Shown: positions 1 through 8,843 of the stretch, in pieces | How the letters are laid out: every line of letters starts with the position of its first letter | Numbering within the stretch: the first letter of the stretch is position 1 | Origin: UBA9620 sp965220695 | Lineage (GTDB): Bacteria > Acidobacteriota > Vicinamibacteria > Vicinamibacterales > UBA8438 | Assembly: GCA_965220695.1 (NCBI GenBank) | Contig: OZ244838.1 | Location: forward strand, 2,728,001 to 2,792,000 | Direction of reading: 5' to 3' | Length of the DNA stretch: 64,000 nt | Notes under the pieces: generated by a model | Told to the model about the DNA's origin: nothing | Seen by the model: the letters and a program-made list of their open reading frames with translations, nothing else | Databases searched by the model: none | Translations under genes and position numbers: made by a program

Positions 1-666
1 CGAAGTCACCACGACGTCGCCAGGCACGACATCCTCGAGAAACGCGACGAAATCCATTCGCAACCGGGTCCCGTCGGCGTCTCCCTTGACGACGCCCGGG
101 ACGCGGGTCCGCTCGATGATCGCGCCTGCCGCGGCGCTGCGATCGACCAGCAACTGCACTCTCGCGGACCGCGGACCCGGAGCGCTCACGACACGCCCCA
201 CGACCCCGGCGGGCGAGACCACCGCGGAATCACGACGGACGCCGTCACCGGTGCCGAGATCGATGGTCACGGTCCGGAAATAGGGTGTCGCGTCATGGGC
301 GATCACGCGCGCGGTCGCGGTGTTAAAATCGAGAGTCTGGCGCAGCCCGAGCAGTTCCTCGAGCTGTGTGACCCGCTGCGCGACCGCCCGCTCCCGCTGC
401 CACCGAAGCTGCAGATCGGCCAGCTCGTTCCGCAGGGCATCATTCTCGGCCCGCACCGATCGTAGCGCGACATAGCCGTCCCACGACTCGACAATTCCCT
501 GCACCGCTCCGGTCACCGCCCGCTGAACTTCCGAGAACGCCGCGAGCGTCATGCTTTCCGCCACGCGTACGCCTGACACGGTGCTGACCTGCACGGAGAT
601 CAGCACCATGTGACCGGTGACGACGGCCACCAACAGAATGCCGGTGCGGTCTCGCAATCTAGTCAA
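1..666 (-). CDS. mreC: Rod shape-determining protein MreC (C-terminus cut by window edge)
   Basis: MreC is the periplasmic scaffold that links MreB filaments to the cell-wall elongation complex. My own translation of the minus strand reads an N-terminal hydrophobic helix (about residues 8-25), then an amphipathic coiled-coil region containing 'RAENDALRNELADLQLRW' and 'QLEELLGL'. The beta-rich domain follows, with 'VSPAGVVGRVVSAPG' and 'LLVDRSAAAGAII', which is the classical MreC order. There is no ATG near the start. A TTG at 666-664 overlaps the mreB stop, and a second TTG lies at 657-655, so translational coupling to mreB is likely. About 220 residues are visible, and the end lies to the left of the window. 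The identification rests on motifs plus the mreB-mreC order, and I am confident of it. The exact start is uncertain. Confidence 0.85.
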   Translation of the reverse strand, partial: MTRLRDRTGILLVAVVTGHMVLISVQVSTVSGVRVAESMTLAAFSEVQRAVTGAVQGIVESWDGYVALRSVRAENDALRNELADLQLRWQRERAVAQRVTQLEELLGLRQTLDFNTATARVIAHDATPYFRTVTIDLGTGDGVRRDSAVVSPAGVVGRVVSAPGPRSARVQLLVDRSAAAGAIIERTRVPGVVKGDADGTRLRMDFVAFLEDVVPGDVVVTS

Positions 667-1684
667 TCGAGATCTTTCGGAGCAGCCCGAAGTCGGACAG
701 CATCTTGCCCGCGCCCAGCACGACCGACGACAGCGGGTCTTCCGCCACGACCGCCGGCAGGCCGGTCTCCTCGCTCAACCGCTTGTCGAGGTTCATCAAC
801 AACGAACCGCCCCCGGTCAACACCAGGCCGCGGTCGACGAGGTCGGACGAGAGTTCCGGAGGCGTGCGCTCGAGCGCGAGCCGCACCGTGTCGACGATGA
901 CGTGCACGGTCTCGGCCAGCGCCTCTCGAATCTCCTCGTCCGTAATCGTGATGGTCTTGGGCACCCCCTCGATCAGGTGACGTCCCTTGATCTCCATGAC
1001 CATCCGTTCGTCGAGTCCATACGCCGACCCCACCTTGATCTTGATCGCTTCCGCGGTACGTTCGCCGATGAGCAGGTTGTATGTCTTCCTGATATGTTGG
1101 ACGATCGCCTCGTCCATCTCGTTGCCGGCGACCCGCACCGCGTTGCTGTAGACGATGCCCGCCAGAGAGATCACGGCTATGTCGGTCGTGCCGCCGCCGA
1201 TGTCCACGATCATGTTGCCCGACGGTTCCGTGATCGGCATGCCGGCGCCGATCGCGGCCGCCATCGCCTCTTCGACCAGATAGACTTCGCTCGCCTTGGC
1301 GCGATAGGCGCTGTCCTTGACCGCGCGCTTTTCCACCTGCGTAATCTCGGCGGGCACGCCGATGATGATGCGCGGGCGCACCCACATGGTGCGATTGTGC
1401 GCCTTCTCGATGAAGTAGGCGAGCATCTTCTCGGTGGTCTCGAAGTCGGCGATGACGCCGTCCTTCATCGGTTGGATGGCCACGATGTTGCCGGGCGTGC
1501 GGCCCAGCATCTTTTTCGCCTCGCGTCCGACGGCCTCGACACGACCCGTGCCCTTGTTGATGGCCACGATCGAGGGTTCATTGACGACGATACCCTTGCC
1601 CAGGGCATAGACACACGTATTCGCTGTGCCGAGATCTATCGCCAAGTCGCTGGAGAACAGTGAGAACAACGAACGTACGTTCAA
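659..1684 (-). CDS. mreB: Rod shape-determining protein MreB
   Basis: MreB is an actin-like ATPase that forms membrane-associated filaments directing lateral wall synthesis. The 341-residue product shows the N-terminal membrane-binding stretch 'SLFSLFSSDLAIDLGTANT' (which includes phosphate-1), 'MIVDIGGGTTDIAVISL' (phosphate-2) and 'VLTGGGSLL' (adenosine loop). These are diagnostic, and the length is normal for the family. I chose a TTG start at 1684-1682 because GGAGGA lies 9 nt upstream and the protein then starts just before the conserved N-terminus. An upstream in-frame start at 1735 would add 17 residues that have no family counterpart. mreC follows with overlapping codons. Confidence 0.97.
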   Translation of the reverse strand: MNVRSLFSLFSSDLAIDLGTANTCVYALGKGIVVNEPSIVAINKGTGRVEAVGREAKKMLGRTPGNIVAIQPMKDGVIADFETTEKMLAYFIEKAHNRTMWVRPRIIIGVPAEITQVEKRAVKDSAYRAKASEVYLVEEAMAAAIGAGMPITEPSGNMIVDIGGGTTDIAVISLAGIVYSNAVRVAGNEMDEAIVQHIRKTYNLLIGERTAEAIKIKVGSAYGLDERMVMEIKGRHLIEGVPKTITITDEEIREALAETVHVIVDTVRLALERTPPELSSDLVDRGLVLTGGGSLLMNLDKRLSEETGLPAVVAEDPLSSVVLGAGKMLSDFGLLRKISID

Positions 1685-2436
1685 GGGATGCAATCCTCCT
1701 TGGCGTCCGCGGGCCGAGAGCCGTCGCAGGACCACCGGCCGGCGCCGTCCGGCAACCGATGGCGAAATCCTGCGCAGCGCCGGGCGAATGCCGGAGGGCG
1801 TTCACCACAGGCTGCCGACAGCGCCGCGGGACTGAATGTCAGAGATGTCTGGTGACGAAGGGCACTCGCGCTTGCAGGAACCGAGTGGCACAGGGTGAGG
1901 CGCCACGGCGCCGTCGTGCTGTGCCCCAGTGCCGGCATGCTCGGAGTTCTTTCAGTTTCCCTGGCAGCCCGTGGTAGAACCCCGCGTAGCGCCGACCGAT
2001 GTGTGGCGTGTGACTGTCACGGCGGGACGAGGAAGCATCGTGCATCTGGCCGGCCGGGTCACGACGCCGCCCGACCACAATGCTGCGGAAATATTCGCCA
2101 CGTAACGCTAAATGCCGCTCAAATATAGCATACCCGCCGCAGCGAACCGCACCACTCCGGTGGCTTCCGGGCCGGGGTGCAGGCGCAGGCCTCCCGTGTG
2201 ACGCCATCGATCACCGCCTCATCGCCCGGAACCGGAGTCGGAACACCGCGAACGCGTCGGACGGCGCACGGCGGTGGACAGGGCGTCCGCTTGCTGCCGG
2301 CAAGTCGCTCGCATAGAATCGAATGTTGAGGGCTCGGCAATCCCCCTGCTGAGGGCGTGGGACGTCGAATCGGGCGCTCGGCGGTGCTGGTCGGCCCGCC
2401 ACGTCGCAGCAGTCGCCGAACGGGAGTGAACGAACG
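1685..2436. other. Intergenic region between mreB and the PpiD-like gene
   Basis: About 750 bp between divergent genes. I see no convincing coding frame: the short frames here lack family motifs and ribosome-binding sites. It holds one solo arm of the dispersed mosaic repeat (see the entry at 1965). It also holds an AT-richer stretch near 2085-2135, which is unusual for this GC-rich DNA and could carry the divergent promoters. No clear -35/-10 pair could be fixed by eye. Confidence 0.5.
1965..1995 (+). repeat. Solo arm of the dispersed mosaic element
   Basis: It begins CAGCCCGTGGTAGAACCCCG, which matches the arm found at both ends of the full copies at 4360, 21644, 42660, 46809 and 53432. 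No opposite arm is visible within the next 300 bp, so this looks like a degenerate or half copy. Confidence 0.6.
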
Positions 2437-4359
2437 ATGACGATGCTCGATCGCATGCGCCGGCACAAGACTTGGCTGAAATGGAGTCTGGCGCTGGTCT
2501 GTCTGGCCTTCGTGTTCCTGTACGTCCCCTCGTTCGTGCAACCGGCGCCCGAGTTGGCCGGCGGCATGACGGACGTGCTGGCCCAGGTCGGCGAGCGCGA
2601 GATCACGGTCGGCCAATTCCGCACCATCTACCTGCGGCAGCTTCAGAACTATCAGGCGCAGTCCGGCGGCGAGATCACCGCCGACACGCTGAGAGCGATG
2701 GGTATCGACCGACAACTGCTGCAACAGCTCATCGACGAGTACGCGGCGCTGTCGGAAGCTGAACGGCTCGGCATGACCGTGAGCGATGTCGAGGTGCGCG
2801 AGCGGATCGTGTCGCTGCCGGCATTCCAACAGAACGGACAGTTCATCGGTGAACAGGCGTATCTGCAGATGCTGCGGTTCCAGCAGCCGCCGACCACCCC
2901 GGCAGAGTTCGAGGAGAACGTGCGTCAGGGATTGCTGCTCGAACGCCTGCAGGCTGCGCTCACCGACTGGATCACCATCAGCGACGACGAACTGCACGCC
3001 GAGTATGTCAACCGCAACGAGCGCGTCAGGGTGTCCACCGTCTCGTTCCGGGCTGACGAATTCCGAGAGGGCATCGGGGCCACCGACGAGGACGTGGCCG
3101 CGCTGTACGAACAAAGCTCGGCCGACTACCTGGTGCCCGAGAAGCGCCGCCTCCGTTTCGTGCTCATCGACGTGTCGGCATTGAAGGACTCGTTCAGTCC
3201 TGTGGACGTCGACGTACAGGCCTACTACGACGACAATCGGGACCGCTATACCGATCCGGCCGTGCTGCATGCGAGCCACATCCTGCTGCGCACCGAGGGC
3301 AAGGAGGCCGCCGAGGTCCAGGCGCAGGCCGAAGCGATCGTCGCCGAAGCCCGCGCGGGCGCCGACTTCGCCGCCCTGGCCAGAGCGCATTCCGAGGACG
3401 AGGGCACCACGGAGTTGGGCGGCGACCTGGGTCAGATCGCCCGCGGCCAGATGGTGCCGGAATTCGAGGCCGCGGCGTTCGCCCTCGAGCAGGACGAGAT
3501 CAGCGATCCCGTATCCAGCATGTTCGGACTGCACATCATCAAGGCCACCCTGGCGAGCGGCGGCGAGGTGCAACCGCTCGACACCGTCCGGGACGAGATC
3601 ATCGACACGTTGAAGCAGACCAGCGCCGATGCGCGCGCGTCCGCGCTGGCCCAGGCGATGGCCGCCGACGTGACGACCCCGGACGACCTGGACACGGCGG
3701 CGCGCCGGCGCGGCTTCGAGCCGCAAGAGAGCGGCTTCGCCGCCCTTGGCGAACCGATTCTCGGGCTTGGCTTCTCTCCCGAAGTCACCAACGAGGCGTT
3801 TCAGATGGCGCCGGGTGACGTGCGCGGACCAGTGCCCACGCCGACCGGACCGGTATTCCTGACGGTCACGGACATCCAGGATCCGTATGTGCCGCCGTTG
3901 GAGGAAGTCGAAAGCCGCGTACGCGACGACGTGATTCGCCGCAAGGCATTCGTCGCGGCGCAGGAACGCGCCGCCGAAGTGGCTGCCCTGCTCGCACCGG
4001 CCGGCGAGTTCGAGACGGCGGCGACCGCAGCAGACCTCGAGGTAAACGGCAGCGACCTGCTGACCCGCGGGACCGCCATTCCCGGGGTCGGACTCAACGC
4101 TGCCGTCGAGGCGGTCGCATTCTCGCTGCAGCCTGGCGAAACGAGCGACCCGATCCTGACCGGGAACACCGCCGTCGTGCTGCGTGTCGAAGAGCGTGAG
4201 GAGGCCAGCGAGACGGAGTTCGAGGCGAATCGCGAGGCGATTCGCAGCCAGCTCATGGCCGAGCGCCAGAACCGGTTCTACGCCGCGTATATGGAAAATG
4301 CGAAATCCCGCATGGTCATCAGTGTCGACATGGCTGCGTTCTCGCAGGCGGCAACGTAG
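2437..4359 (+). CDS. PpiD/SurA-type periplasmic peptidyl-prolyl isomerase
   Basis: A membrane-anchored foldase that would assist proteins leaving the Sec translocon. The 640-residue product starts 'MTMLDRMRRHKTWLKW' and has one transmembrane helix at about residues 14-33. A SurA-N-like chaperone domain with 'VGEREITVGQFRTIY' and 'MGIDRQLLQQLIDEYA' follows. A parvulin domain lies at about 277-370 ('LHASHILLR', 'HSEDEGTTELGGDLGQ', 'FGLHIIKA'), then a long C-terminal chaperone-like part. This is the PpiD architecture and length (about 620-650). The strong ATG start is preceded by a GGGAGTG-type ribosome-binding site. The stop codon TAG abuts a mosaic repeat directly. PpiD is the best comparison; a PrsA-like role cannot be excluded. 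Confidence 0.88.
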   Translation: MTMLDRMRRHKTWLKWSLALVCLAFVFLYVPSFVQPAPELAGGMTDVLAQVGEREITVGQFRTIYLRQLQNYQAQSGGEITADTLRAMGIDRQLLQQLIDEYAALSEAERLGMTVSDVEVRERIVSLPAFQQNGQFIGEQAYLQMLRFQQPPTTPAEFEENVRQGLLLERLQAALTDWITISDDELHAEYVNRNERVRVSTVSFRADEFREGIGATDEDVAALYEQSSADYLVPEKRRLRFVLIDVSALKDSFSPVDVDVQAYYDDNRDRYTDPAVLHASHILLRTEGKEAAEVQAQAEAIVAEARAGADFAALARAHSEDEGTTELGGDLGQIARGQMVPEFEAAAFALEQDEISDPVSSMFGLHIIKATLASGGEVQPLDTVRDEIIDTLKQTSADARASALAQAMAADVTTPDDLDTAARRRGFEPQESGFAALGEPILGLGFSPEVTNEAFQMAPGDVRGPVPTPTGPVFLTVTDIQDPYVPPLEEVESRVRDDVIRRKAFVAAQERAAEVAALLAPAGEFETAATAADLEVNGSDLLTRGTAIPGVGLNAAVEAVAFSLQPGETSDPILTGNTAVVLRVEEREEASETEFEANREAIRSQLMAERQNRFYAAYMENAKSRMVISVDMAAFSQAAT

Positions 4360-4570
4360 CAGCCCGTGGCAAAAGCCCCGCTGCATTCGAATGGCGTTGA
4401 AACCCGCCGATCCGCGTTGGACATCTGCGGATCGACGTTGCATCCCGCCTGGCGGCGTTACTCCTCGGTCACAAATACCCCAATTTGCTCCCTCGTCGCG
4501 CCTTGCACTGGCCGGGCGCGGCATTGTTACGACCAGTTCTCGGTGCGACGCGGGGTTTTACCACGGGCTG
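4360..4570 (+). repeat. Mosaic dispersed element, full copy 1 (orientation A to B)
   Basis: It starts CAGCCCGTGGCAAAAGCCCC immediately after the TAG of the PpiD-like gene, continues through 'GCTGCATTCGA' (arm A), and ends with 'GGGGTTTTACCACGGGCTG', the inverted arm B. The core contains 'GCTCCCTCGTCGCGCCTTG' and 'GCGGCATTGTTACGACCAG', shared with the copy at 46809 and, inverted and diverged, with the copy at 42660. No coding frame is credible. It resembles a non-autonomous MITE or a large REP/ERIC-like unit. Confidence 0.8.
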
Positions 4571-4613
4571 CTAGCAGCCGGATTCTCGGCGCGCGTCGGG
4601 CACGGACGATCAA

Positions 4614-6353
4614 TCAGGGGGCGAGCACACCCGGCATCAGCGCCAGCGGCTCGCCGGGACGAAACAGACGTATCGGCGCCGTACCCGCCTCGAGCACAGC
4701 CGGTGGCAGCGGAAACCAGCCGAGACGCGCCGCGGCCTGAGTCAGCGTGAAACCGTCGTTCAGCAGCTCGAACAGGCTCTTCTGCCGCGGATACACGACC
4801 AGCTCGACCTCGTCGTCAACGTCGATCCCGACCTGTTCCTTGGCCAGTGCGATCGCGGCGCCCAGCCCGCCCAGTTCGTCCACCAGTCCGTGAGCCTTGG
4901 CCTGCCGTCCGGTCCACACACGGCCCTGCGCCAGCTCGTGGATGGCGTCGCGCGTCGTGTTTCTTCCGTCGGCCGCCTTGGTCAGGAACTGCTCGTAGAT
5001 TGCGTCGATGTGCTCCTGCATCTTGGCCCGCTCGTCATCCGAGAACGGTCTCACCGGCGAATAGATGTCTGCAAAGCGACCGTTGCTTACCGATTCGACG
5101 GTGACCCCGACCTTCTCGTAGGTGCCACCGGTGGAGATCTTGCCGGCGACCACCCCGATCGACCCGGTCAGCGTGCTCGGTTGGGCTACGATGGCGTCGG
5201 CGCCCATCGCGATGTAATAGCCGCCCGACGCCCCGAGATCGGACATCGAGGCGATCACCGGCTTGTCGTTCCTGACCTGCGTCACCTCCCGCCAGATCAG
5301 GTCCGAGGCGATAGCCGACCCGCCGGGGCTGTCGATGCGCAGCACGATCGCCCGCACGGTGTCGTCGTTGCGTGCCGCGCGCAACGCCGCCACGAGGGTG
5401 TCCGCCCCCAGCACCTGGCCGCCCATCAGGTCGACCCCGCCGCTGCCCGAGTTGATCGTGCCCACGGCATAGACCACGGCGATGCGCCGCCCGCGATTCA
5501 GCCCGACCGAATTCAGCGAAACCTGCCGGTAGTCGCGATCGGTGATGACCTGCCAGTCCACCTCATCGAATGGCGGCTGCCGCTTGAGCTCGTCCTCGTA
5601 CACGAGTCCGTCGACCAGACCCGCGGCCAGCGCGTCGTCCGGCAGAAACGGTCCCTCGTCGACCAGCCGCACGACCTCCGATTTCGCCATGCCGCGGCCG
5701 GCGGCGATACCGTCGATGATATGTTCGTAGAGATCGCGATTCAGTGACTCGGCCATCTCTCGATGCGCCGGGGTCATCGTCGTTTCCGTGTAGACGTTCG
5801 AGGCCGTCTTGAAGTCGCCGGCGTGCAGCATGTCGGGGTGCGCACCGATCAGGTCGAGCGCCCCGCGGAAGAACATCTCGTAGCTCGCCACCCCGACCAG
5901 GTCCAGCGGGCTCCCGGGCATCAGAAACACCAGGTCGGCGGCCGAGGCGAGGTAGTACTCCTGCGTGCCGCCGTACTCGAGAAACACCGCGATTGGCTTG
6001 CCCGACGTCCGGTAGTCGAGCACCGCGTCGCGAATCTCCTGCGTCTTGCCCCAGAACGCCTGTGTCCCGGTGGGCCGCAGCACGACCCCCCGGATACGGT
6101 CGTCGACCTTCGCCTTGCGCAAGGTGTCGACCACGGACTGCACCGTCGGTCCCCCGCCGCCGAAGGCGGTCAACAGCGGGTTGCTCTGCCGCTCACTGAG
6201 CCCACCCGGCACGCGCAGGACGAGCACCGAATTCGAGACGACCGCGGGAGCGCGCGACACCATGAAATACATCGCGGCGACGCCGGTCATCGACACGACG
6301 ACCGCCACCAACAGGAAGATGAGGATGAATCGGACACCTCGCTGATTACTCAC
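4614..6353 (-). CDS. sppA: Signal peptide peptidase SppA, long (67K-type) form
   Basis: A membrane-bound serine/lysine protease that degrades leftover signal peptides. The 579-residue product has one N-terminal transmembrane helix (about 8-32) and two S49 domains. Lys182 in 'GDFKTAS' is the general base and Ser376 in 'DLGASGGYYIA' is the nucleophile; both match the E. coli enzyme pattern. 'DSPGGSA' precedes the serine as expected. I place the start at the GTG at 6353-6351 with GGGAGGA 5 nt upstream. A longer frame reaching 6482 would run through repeat DNA and has no family support. It is transcribed convergently with the PpiD-like gene, with a mosaic repeat between them. Confidence 0.93.
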   Translation of the reverse strand: MSNQRGVRFILIFLLVAVVVSMTGVAAMYFMVSRAPAVVSNSVLVLRVPGGLSERQSNPLLTAFGGGGPTVQSVVDTLRKAKVDDRIRGVVLRPTGTQAFWGKTQEIRDAVLDYRTSGKPIAVFLEYGGTQEYYLASAADLVFLMPGSPLDLVGVASYEMFFRGALDLIGAHPDMLHAGDFKTASNVYTETTMTPAHREMAESLNRDLYEHIIDGIAAGRGMAKSEVVRLVDEGPFLPDDALAAGLVDGLVYEDELKRQPPFDEVDWQVITDRDYRQVSLNSVGLNRGRRIAVVYAVGTINSGSGGVDLMGGQVLGADTLVAALRAARNDDTVRAIVLRIDSPGGSAIASDLIWREVTQVRNDKPVIASMSDLGASGGYYIAMGADAIVAQPSTLTGSIGVVAGKISTGGTYEKVGVTVESVSNGRFADIYSPVRPFSDDERAKMQEHIDAIYEQFLTKAADGRNTTRDAIHELAQGRVWTGRQAKAHGLVDELGGLGAAIALAKEQVGIDVDDEVELVVYPRQKSLFELLNDGFTLTQAAARLGWFPLPPAVLEAGTAPIRLFRPGEPLALMPGVLAP

Positions 6354-6370
6354 GACATTCCTCCCAGGAG

Positions 6371-6410
6371 TCTGCGGCAATAGCCCCGCTGCATTCGACC
6401 GGCGTTGCAG
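6371..6410 (+). repeat. Partial mosaic-element arm upstream of sppA
   Basis: 'GCAATAGCCCCGCTGCATTC' matches arm A of the mosaic family, but the outermost CAGCCCGTGG part is degenerate. No second arm was found before the tRNA gene, so this is a half or decayed copy. Confidence 0.5.
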
Positions 6411-6442
6411 CCACGTGCTGGCTTGGACACCGCGCAGTTGGT

Positions 6443-6448
6443 TATACT
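6443..6448 (+). promoter_or_regulatory. Possible -10 box for the tRNA-Leu gene
   Basis: TATACT lies about 50 bp upstream of the tRNA in otherwise GC-rich DNA. A matching -35 is not clear: TTGGAC is present but only 14 bp away. This is a suggestion only. Confidence 0.3.
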
Positions 6449-6498
6449 GGTGCCTCGGCCATCCGGTCAAGTGGCCGCACACCGCGCACCCTCCACTT

Positions 6499-6586
6499 GC
6501 GGAAGTGGCGGAATTGGCAGACGCGCAGGCCTCAGGAGCCTGTGGGACCTAGTCCCATGGGGGTTCAAGTCCCCCCTTCCGCACCA
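6499..6586 (+). tRNA. tRNA-Leu (anticodon CAG)
   Basis: The acceptor stem GCGGAAG pairs with CTTCCGC, followed by the discriminator A and an encoded CCA. The anticodon stem CAGGC/GCCTG encloses the loop CTCAGGA, giving CAG. The long variable arm (GTGGGACCTAGTCCCAT) and the T-arm with GTTCAAGTC are typical of a class II leucine tRNA. Total length is 88 nt. Confidence 0.96.
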
Positions 6587-6696
6587 CCACTCGTCGGCGC
6601 GTTCCGGTGGACCGCCAGAGACGACGACCCGCGGCGCGCCGTGCCCGAGTCATCCGGCGCGGTCTGACGATCCGTGCATCGATCGGCCGTGGCGGC

Positions 6697-7746
6697 TCAC
6701 CGGGACGTGGCCGGGATCGCCGCGAACGGCACCGCCGGTTCCCGCACACCGGGATGCCCGCCGTTGATCCGCTGCTGCGACACGAGCGCGGCGGCGTCCA
6801 GCGCCAGTTCTTCGTCGGCCCGCCCCGCGTGCAGCAGGTTGACCATGGCGTGGTTGCCCTCGTGGCAGGCGTACTCGAACAGGGTCACGTCGGCGGTGGA
6901 TCGCTGCATGGGAATCGCGGCCGTGTAGGGCTGCGCGAAGGTCTGGGGATCGTCGGCGGTGATGCGATAGTCGATCGTGTTGGCGTCGAGCAGCGTGAAC
7001 CGCTCGGTCACGGTCAGCGTCTCGCCCGACCCGCGCGGTCCGGTCGGCGTCACATGGGACGGCTGGTAGTCCCCGCCATCCAGCCGGCCGTTGAAGTGGG
7101 TGGTCTCCACGACGAGCGTGTCGCCCTCCCAGTAGCCGCGCGCGTCCCCCAGCCACTGCCGAATGTCCTCGGCGGCGCGCGGCTGTCCCCCGAGCGGGAC
7201 GATCCGCGCTTCGTGAATCATCTCCATCATGATCACGAAATGGTCGGGGGTCTGAAAGATCTGGTAGTTGGCGTTGTAGAGGGTCGGGATCATTGCGGTC
7301 GGCAGCGTGCGCGAGATGCACCGCTCCCACGTGTTCCGGTCGAGCCATGAATCGGCCTCGCCGCGTCCGGCCCGCGCGTTCTCGCGGTCAATCAGCCGGT
7401 TCACGCCCTGCTGGGACATGCGGATGCGGCCGTCCGGTGGATCGATGATCAGCGACTCCCGCTCGATCCGCCCCGCCTGCTCCAGCCAACCGGCGCCGGT
7501 GCCCCCGGTGGCCCTGATGACCGGCTGCTGCGCCCGGCGGCTCTGCGCCCGCTCTTCTTGCGTCAGCCGCTCGAGCGGGGTGGTCGTCGAGTTGTTCCAG
7601 AGACCCTGCAGGTCCGGGTGCCCCCACGGCGTGCGTGGAATCTCGGATCCGTCTGCTTCGATCCGCTTCGGTGTCCATTGCCCGAACGCGGGCGTCGCCG
7701 CCACCAGTACCGTCACGAGCAACGCGACCAGTCCTACTGTCCTCAT
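6697..7746 (-). CDS. Secreted protein of unknown function, 'PDLQGxW' paralogue 1
   Basis: I do not know a biochemical function for this family. The 349-residue product has a clean signal peptide ('MRTVGLVALLVTVLVAATPAFG'), then 'RTPWGHPDLQGLWNN', then a beta-rich body with 'DHFVIMMEMIHEARIVPL', 'GDTLVVETTHFN', 'LTVTERFTLLDANTIDYRIT' and a C-terminal 'YACHEGNHAM'. The same landmarks occur in the same order in the neighbour at 7830, so the two arose by duplication. Such proteins are multiplied in Acidobacteria, often beside PQQ dehydrogenases as here. The ATG at 7746 has GGAGG just upstream. Its place in a secreted oxidative block suggests an extracytoplasmic role; anything more would be guesswork. 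Confidence 0.8.
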   Translation of the reverse strand: MRTVGLVALLVTVLVAATPAFGQWTPKRIEADGSEIPRTPWGHPDLQGLWNNSTTTPLERLTQEERAQSRRAQQPVIRATGGTGAGWLEQAGRIERESLIIDPPDGRIRMSQQGVNRLIDRENARAGRGEADSWLDRNTWERCISRTLPTAMIPTLYNANYQIFQTPDHFVIMMEMIHEARIVPLGGQPRAAEDIRQWLGDARGYWEGDTLVVETTHFNGRLDGGDYQPSHVTPTGPRGSGETLTVTERFTLLDANTIDYRITADDPQTFAQPYTAAIPMQRSTADVTLFEYACHEGNHAMVNLLHAGRADEELALDAAALVSQQRINGGHPGVREPAVPFAAIPATSR

Positions 7747-7763
7747 CGGTTCCCTCCTGCCGC

Positions 7764-7816
7764 CGGCTTCCTGCGTCCGGCTTCCTGCGTCCGGCTTCCT
7801 GCGTCCGGCTTTCTGC
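7764..7816. repeat. Short tandem repeat of about 15 bp
   Basis: CGGCTTCCTGCGTC is repeated head-to-tail three times with a fourth degenerate unit. It lies between the two paralogous secreted genes, just beyond the stop of the upstream one. It may mark slippage or the junction of the duplication. Confidence 0.75.
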
Positions 7817-7829
7817 GAGCGGCTTCCGG

Positions 7830-8843
7830 CTAGCGGCCGGCGGCGGCCGCGCGCTCTTCCGCCCGCGCGCCGCCCAGTATGCCGGGCATCGCATAGTTCC
7901 CTTCGTGGCACGCGTACTCGAAGATCGCCTCCCCGCTCTGGTCCAGGAGCAGCTCGATCGTCCAGGGCCGCTCCCACGTGTCGGGGTCGGACAATGTGAT
8001 CTCCTGGCGCAGCACGTCCGGCGCGACGCGTGTGAAGCGCTCGGTCAGCACCAGGTTTTCAGACCCGCCGCTGTAGCGGCTCCTCGCGTCGTAGTTGCGC
8101 GTCTCGACCACTAGGGTATCGCCGTCCCAGCGGCCTCGCGCGGTCCCCGCCCACTGCCGGACCTTGCCGTCCAGGTGGGGTCGCCCGTCGAGTGGGATCG
8201 TGCGCACGAGATGACCCATCTCCTGCATGATGGTCACCTGATCGGGAGTCTGGAACACCTGGAAGTAGCTGTTGTAGCCCGACGCCGTGTTGGGCACCGC
8301 GAAGTGCAGGCAGCGGTCGCCGAGCGTGCGATCCTCGGGGCCGTCAGACGGTCCGCCGCGCGCTGCGAAGCGCCCGCGGGTCCGGGTCCGGGCCGCCTCG
8401 GTCCGCGGCGGCCGGCGGCCGTTCGGCGGATCGATGATGAGCGAGGTGCGGTTGTCGAGCTGCCGGTCGACCAGCCAGAACGCGTTGTAGTTGCCGGTCA
8501 CGGCGTCGAAGTCCTGGAACGTCGAGTTCCCCAGCGCCTGCTGGACCAGCCGGTCGCCCAGCAGGTCGCCCGCCTGCTCGGAATCGCGGAACGCGGCGAT
8601 CTGGTTTGTCAGCTCGGCCAGTTCCTCGTCCGTCAGCGTGGCCTTGTCGCCCAACTGCTCCGGCCGCTCCATCGGCGTCGCCCGGTTGTTGGCCCAGACG
8701 CCCTGCAAATCCGGATGTCCGAATGCGGTCCGCGGCGGTGTCCAGCCGGCCGGCGCCTCCGTCTGCCCCAACGCCGCACACGGCGCCAGCGCCGCCGCCA
8801 GCGCCAGGCCTGCCACTACGCTCCATCGCCCTGTCGTCTTCAT
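7830..8843 (-). CDS. Secreted protein of unknown function, 'PDLQGxW' paralogue 2
   Basis: Function unknown. The 337-residue product has a signal peptide ending in 'APCAALGQ', the family signature 'WTPPRTAFGHPDLQGVW', then 'DQVTIMQEMGHLVRTIPL', 'GDTLVVETRNY', 'LVLTERFTRVAPDVLRQEIT' and the C-terminal 'YACHEGNYAM'. The conserved HEGN and GDTLVVET blocks match the paralogue at 6697. Its ATG overlaps the stop of the upstream cupin gene by one base (TGATG) and AAGGAG lies just upstream, so it is translationally coupled to it. Confidence 0.82.
   Translation of the reverse strand: MKTTGRWSVVAGLALAAALAPCAALGQTEAPAGWTPPRTAFGHPDLQGVWANNRATPMERPEQLGDKATLTDEELAELTNQIAAFRDSEQAGDLLGDRLVQQALGNSTFQDFDAVTGNYNAFWLVDRQLDNRTSLIIDPPNGRRPPRTEAARTRTRGRFAARGGPSDGPEDRTLGDRCLHFAVPNTASGYNSYFQVFQTPDQVTIMQEMGHLVRTIPLDGRPHLDGKVRQWAGTARGRWDGDTLVVETRNYDARSRYSGGSENLVLTERFTRVAPDVLRQEITLSDPDTWERPWTIELLLDQSGEAIFEYACHEGNYAMPGILGGARAEERAAAAGR

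Noticed and set aside
1839..2207. 122-codon minus-strand frame between mreB and the PpiD-like gene
   Set aside because: It runs through a mosaic-repeat arm and has no family-like sequence or ribosome-binding site.
2119..4524. 801-codon open frame on the minus strand
   Set aside because: It is antisense to the PpiD-like gene, which has clear domain motifs. The frame has low-complexity Arg/His/Gly-rich content typical of GC-rich shadow frames.
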